Shown: piece by piece, positions 7,148-9,295 of the stretch
Layout of the letters: every line of letters begins with the position of its first letter
Numbering within the stretch: position 1 is the stretch's first letter
Source of the DNA: Ralstonia sp. UBA689
GTDB taxonomy: Bacteria; Pseudomonadota; Gammaproteobacteria; Burkholderiales; Burkholderiaceae
Direction: 5' to 3'
Assembly (NCBI RefSeq): GCF_002298975.1
Contig: NZ_DBMV01000022.1
Span: 1-9,295, forward strand
Length of the DNA: 9,295 bases
The notes under the pieces: model-generated
The model's database searches: none
Seen by the model: the letters and a program-made list of their open reading frames with translations, nothing else
What the model was told of the DNA's origin: nothing
Made by a program: the position numbers and the translations under genes

Positions 7148-7697
7148 CTAGTGCCCTTTGCTGGTCTTGCGTCAGCGCACCTGGCGATGGTTGCGAGTGA
7201 GACCTCAGCGCTGCCGGGAGATCCACGCGAATCGAAGCGGGTGCCGTGGGCCCTACTGCCAGCACGAGTCGATCCTTGTTCGGGTCGAGAGAGCGATCCC
7301 AAAATTGTTCGCCCTTACCATCGCGGCAGACAAGCCAGTGTCGAATGAACTGCTGGACGGTCTTGGCCAATCCTCCGTCTGCCTGGGACGAGAGGTTCAC
7401 GGTCGTCTTGGCCTGCACCGCGATGAACCCGCCTTCCGAAGTTGCCACCAGGATGTCGTCCACAGGTGCTTCGGTCTCAAAGCGAATCCAGGCGGGAACG
7501 GCGGCGCCCAATTCCAGTACGTGGTCGACCGGAACTTGAGCAAGCAATTGCAGACCGAAAAGCGCCCCTAGCTGAGCCTGAAACCCAATACCCGCCGCTG
7601 CTGCGGCGCCGCCACTGGGGATGGTTCGAGAACTCGTCGGATTATGTGAGGTTGCCAAGTTGATTCGCTTAAGTTGACTTCGGCGTGTGGCCGCCAT
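7092..7697 (-). CDS. N-terminal PD-(D/E)XK-like nuclease domain, probably the 3'-truncated remnant of a large defence protein
   Basis: This is 201 residues from ATG 7697; no strong ribosome site is seen. After a basic, disordered N-terminus and an Ala run (31-35) comes GIGFQAQLGALFG (36-48), then FETEAPVDDILVATSEGGFI and VQAK (73-97). Glu74/Glu76, Asp81 and Gln95-x-Lys97 fit the E...D...QxK core of PD-(D/E)XK nucleases, as in the Cap4/DUF4297-type domains found at the N-terminus of anti-phage effectors, including STAND NTPases. LDPNKDRLVLAVGPTA (137-152) and the following helix also look like such proteins. From about residue 185 (after TQDQQRALEV) the sequence stops looking structured and ends PSSRCEYLRSL, read out of frame through the zinc-ribbon coding DNA. 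I conclude that most of a much longer gene is missing. The nuclease fold is inferred from motifs, and whether the fragment is expressed is unknown. Confidence 0.68.
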   Translation of the reverse strand: MAATRRSQLKRINLATSHNPTSSRTIPSGGAAAAAGIGFQAQLGALFGLQLLAQVPVDHVLELGAAVPAWIRFETEAPVDDILVATSEGGFIAVQAKTTVNLSSQADGGLAKTVQQFIRHWLVCRDGKGEQFWDRSLDPNKDRLVLAVGPTAPASIRVDLPAALRSHSQPSPGALTQDQQRALEVPTPDRPSSRCEYLRSL

Positions 7698-8167
7698 GAT
7701 TGTCCACGGTGAACTGCCCCGAGTCGGATAGACAAGCTGACCCTAGCCTAAACAATGTATCGATCAAGCCGGCAGGCAGCCTACATATCAGACATAGCGC
7801 TGTAGTTCCTCTACGGCCACCGACATGGCACGACGGCTTTGCAGTTTGAACAGCCGTAGCTACCGCTGCGAAGCATACATTGGCAATCGAAGCTCGAATG
7901 GCAGCAATGGGTCGGGCGGCAGCTGGAAAGTGGCAGAGCTAGCGCATCATGGTTTATCCGAGTGTCGGTAGTCGCGTGCGATTCGGCACGTCGGGTAATA
8001 TTTTGTGCTTCATGATGCACAAAAATGACTTCCCAAAGAAGTTGTTGAGCTTCACTCGTAGCGAGTTTCGAGGTTCTTTCGCCGGTCAGTCTCTGTCACG
8101 CTACGTCCAACAACCTATTGATGGAAAAGGGATTCTCCGGAGTGAGGTCGAGTAGGGGCGCGATCGA
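7698..8167. other. Gene-poor spacer between the minus-strand accessory genes and groESL
   Basis: This stretch of about 470 bases is less GC-rich than the flanking genes. No reading frame in it has a convincing protein pattern together with a ribosome site. Short frames exist on both strands (for example 7949-8155 on the plus strand and 7811-8020 on the minus strand), but their translations show no recognisable motif. It should hold the promoter of the minus-strand nuclease gene, although I see no good -35/-10 pair there. Small inverted repeats are present (ACGGCT/AGCCGT near 7833-7857, and ACTCG-TAG-CGAGT at 8054-8066), with nothing to tie them to a function. Confidence 0.5.
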
Positions 8168-8205
8168 GTTCAGAGTTGAGTGAACAAAGTTCAGCGTTGA
8201 ATGAA
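8168..8205. repeat. Imperfect 17-bp direct repeat with nested inverted repeats upstream of the groES promoter
   Basis: Two copies of a 17-base unit, GTTCAGAGTTGAGTGAA (8168-8184) and GTTCAGCGTTGAATGAA (8189-8205), match at 15 of 17 positions. Their starts are 21 bases apart, two helical turns. Each copy begins GTTCA and ends TGAA, so inverted repeats are nested within them. The inner halves form a perfect TGAAC-AAA-GTTCA palindrome (8181-8193). A pair of sites on the same helix face, 33 to 70 bases upstream of the -35, could be an activator or repressor site. No known regulator motif is recognised. Confidence 0.6.
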
Positions 8206-8224
8206 TCTCGACAACGAATCTCGA
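8203..8224. repeat. 9-bp direct repeat GAATCTCGA
   Basis: GAATCTCGA occurs exactly at 8203-8211 and again at 8216-8224, 13 bases apart, ending 13 bases before the groES -35. It overlaps the end of the preceding 17-bp repeat. Function is unknown, and it may be chance or part of a compound upstream control region. Confidence 0.45.
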
Positions 8225-8236
8225 TATTTCCCCGTT

Positions 8237-8266
8237 CTTGAAATCGTAATACCCCGTCCCTATAAT
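8237..8266 (+). promoter_or_regulatory. groESL promoter, sigma-70 with sigma-32 features
   Basis: TTGAAA (8238-8243) and TATAAT (8261-8266) are separated by 17 bases, a near-consensus sigma-70 promoter. The same bases also read as a heat-shock sigma-32 promoter: CTTGAAA (8237-8243), 14 bases, then CCCTATAA (8258-8265), close to the CTTGAAA/CCCCATNT consensus. Transcription would start near 8273, inside the CIRCE operator. The arrangement suggests good basal transcription plus heat induction. Use by each sigma factor is inferred from sequence. Confidence 0.85.
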
Positions 8267-8292
8267 TAGCACTCGCCGGGTTGGAGTGCTAA
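8266..8292. promoter_or_regulatory. CIRCE operator (HrcA binding site)
   Basis: TTAGCACTC, nine bases, then GAGTGCTAA: a perfect match to the CIRCE consensus inverted repeat (9-9-9). It starts on the last base of the -10 box and covers the predicted transcription start, so HrcA bound here would block RNA polymerase. HrcA depends on GroEL to fold, which makes this a feedback loop: free chaperonin keeps groESL repressed, and unfolded protein relieves it. Confidence 0.97.
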
Positions 8293-8323
8293 CAATGCCT
8301 CTGTCCCCCGATGCTTTTCCGAT

Positions 8324-8347
8324 GCGCCGCGCCCAGCGGCGCGTTTT
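8324..8347 (+). promoter_or_regulatory. GC-only leader hairpin followed by TTTT, between CIRCE and groES
   Basis: GCGCCGC (8324-8330) pairs perfectly with GCGGCGC (8336-8342) around a 5-base loop, followed by G and TTTT (8344-8347). It lies in the groES 5' untranslated leader, 25 bases before the Shine-Dalgarno. It resembles a short intrinsic terminator with a weak T-tract, so it could attenuate transcription, or it could protect the transcript's 5' end. Neither role is shown by the sequence alone. Confidence 0.55.
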
Positions 8348-8382
8348 GTGAATAAACACTCACTTTGCATTGAGGAGTCTGT

Positions 8383-8673
8383 ATGAACCTGCGTCCCTTG
8401 CACGACCGCGTGATCGTGAAGCGCCTGGACAACGAAACCAAGACCGCTTCGGGCATCGTCATTCCCGACGCCGCTGCTGAAAAGCCGGACCAAGGTGAAG
8501 TTCTGGCTGTCGGCCCGGGCAAGAAAGACGACAACGGCAAGGCGATCTCGCTGGACGTGAAGGTCGGCGACCGCGTGCTGTTCGGCAAGTACGCCGGCCA
8601 ATCCGTCAAGGTGGAAGGCCAGGAAGTCCTGGTCATGCGCGAAGAAGACATCATGGCCGTGGTGACGAAGTAA
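8383..8673 (+). CDS. groES: Co-chaperonin GroES (10 kDa chaperonin)
   Basis: This is a full-length 96-residue GroES, the heptameric lid that closes the GroEL folding chamber in the cytoplasm. The N-terminus MNLRPLHDRVIVKRLDNE is the typical GroES opening strand. The mobile loop that contacts GroEL follows (TKTASGIVIPDAAAEKPDQG, about residues 20-39, with the hydrophobic IVI). Then come VLAVGPGK and the closing strands VKVGDRVLFGKYAG and VLVMREEDIMAVV. ATG 8383 is set by a strong Shine-Dalgarno, GAGGAG (8372-8377), five bases upstream. It is the first gene of the groESL operon, with groEL starting 95 bases downstream and no terminator between. Regulation is by the CIRCE operator and hybrid promoter upstream. 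Sequence and length are ordinary for Burkholderiales. Confidence 0.99.
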   Translation: MNLRPLHDRVIVKRLDNETKTASGIVIPDAAAEKPDQGEVLAVGPGKKDDNGKAISLDVKVGDRVLFGKYAGQSVKVEGQEVLVMREEDIMAVVTK

Positions 8674-8768
8674 GCACGCGTTTACTCGCAGCGGCTTACC
8701 TGTAACCCCTCATTCCTTGTCTGCGCATGCTGCGCGGGCAATACCCCAAGATTTCGGAGATTCTCAAG

Positions 8769-9295
8769 ATGGCAGCTAAAGACGTAGTGTTCGGCGATGC
8801 CGCACGTGCCAAGATGGTTGAAGGCGTGAACATTCTCGCCAACGCAGTGAAGGTGACCCTGGGCCCGAAGGGCCGCAACGTGGTGCTGGAGCGCAGCTTC
8901 GGTGGCCCGACCGTGACCAAGGACGGTGTGTCGGTCGCCAAGGAAATCGAGCTGAAGGACAAGCTCCAGAACATGGGCGCGCAAATGGTCAAGGAAGTCG
9001 CTTCCAAGACCAGCGACAACGCCGGTGACGGCACCACCACCGCAACGGTGCTGGCTCAGTCGATCGTGCGCGAAGGCATGAAGTACGTGGCCGCCGGCAT
9101 GAACCCGATGGACCTGAAGCGCGGCATCGACAAGGCTGTGCACGCTGCCGTCGAAGAGCTGAAGAAGATCAGCAAGCCCACCACCACCAGCAAGGAAATC
9201 GCTCAAGTTGGCGCCATCTCGGCCAACAGCGACGAATCCATCGGCCAGCGCATCGCTGAAGCCATGGACAAGGTCGGCAAGGAAGGCGTGATCAC
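8769..9295 (+). CDS. groEL: Chaperonin GroEL (60 kDa), 5' part, cut by the window end
   Basis: The first 175 residues (about a third) of GroEL, the tetradecameric ATP-driven folding chamber that works with GroES in the cytoplasm. ATG 8769 follows GGAGA (8756-8760) by eight bases. The N-terminus MAAKDVVFGDAARAKMVEGV is typical. The equatorial ATP-binding motifs are present and intact: VTLGPKGRNVVLE (about 29-41) with TKDGVSVAKEI (about 50-60), and the nucleotide-binding GDGTTTATVLA (about 86-96) with Asp87 as the expected catalytic residue. The apical and remaining equatorial domains lie beyond the right edge. It is co-transcribed with groES under the CIRCE-controlled promoter. No frameshift or unusual residue is seen in the visible part. 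Confidence 0.99.
   Translation, partial: MAAKDVVFGDAARAKMVEGVNILANAVKVTLGPKGRNVVLERSFGGPTVTKDGVSVAKEIELKDKLQNMGAQMVKEVASKTSDNAGDGTTTATVLAQSIVREGMKYVAAGMNPMDLKRGIDKAVHAAVEELKKISKPTTTSKEIAQVGAISANSDESIGQRIAEAMDKVGKEGVI

Noticed and set aside
6874..7302. Minus-strand frame of 142 codons
   Set aside because: It runs in a different frame across both the nuclease fragment and the zinc-ribbon stretch, which read far better as proteins. Its own translation is Ser/Arg/Ala-rich without motifs.
8054..8066. Small palindrome ACTCG-TAG-CGAGT
   Set aside because: A 5-bp stem is expected by chance in this length, and there is no T-tract or linked gene.
7949..8155. Plus-strand frame of 68 codons in the spacer
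   Set aside because: No Shine-Dalgarno and no recognisable motif. It could be real, but nothing supports it.
1..9295. CRISPR arrays, tRNA or rRNA genes, insertion sequences
   Set aside because: No regularly spaced repeats, cloverleaf-like segments, rRNA sequence or transposase reading frames were seen on either strand.

Overview
The window looks like a Burkholderiales (Betaproteobacteria) chromosome, probably close to Comamonadaceae and relatives. The evidence is the GroES and GroEL sequences at the right end, the GC-rich coding DNA, and a groESL control region that combines a perfect CIRCE operator with a hybrid sigma-70/sigma-32 promoter. The assignment rests on remembered protein resemblance, not a search.

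Layout. (1) Positions 2-331 hold the 3' end of a gene for a beta-sandwich, extracellular-type protein. (2) Positions 392-6136 hold a very large exported RHS/YD-repeat polymorphic toxin. It has a signal peptide, kelch repeats, an Ig-like domain, a carboxypeptidase-regulatory-like domain, an RHS entry domain, many YD repeats, the RHS core ending in the self-cleavage motif, and a 163-residue variable tip with an HNH-like set of His/Asn/His residues. (3) Its stop codon overlaps (TAATG) the start of a small cytosolic protein gene (6136-6585), the probable cognate immunity gene. A strong terminator with a UUCG loop (6599-6622) closes the unit. (4) On the minus strand, converging on that terminator, lie a small unknown gene (6626-6874), a zinc-ribbon gene with no start codon (6923-7147), and the first ~185 residues of a PD-(D/E)XK-type nuclease resembling the N-termini of large anti-phage proteins (7092-7697). 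The last two overlap in different frames and look like the two sides of a deletion scar. (5) Positions 7698-8165 are a gene-poor, less GC-rich spacer. (6) From 8168 come repeats, the promoter, CIRCE, a leader hairpin, groES and the 5' part of groEL, which runs off the right edge.

Together the window shows an accessory block inserted directly upstream of a core chaperonin operon: an inter-bacterial competition toxin with its likely immunity gene, plus the debris of a probable defence gene. The most novel items are the tip/immunity pair, whose activity is unassigned, and the decayed nuclease/zinc-ribbon junction, where a conserved small protein can be read only in a frame without a start codon.
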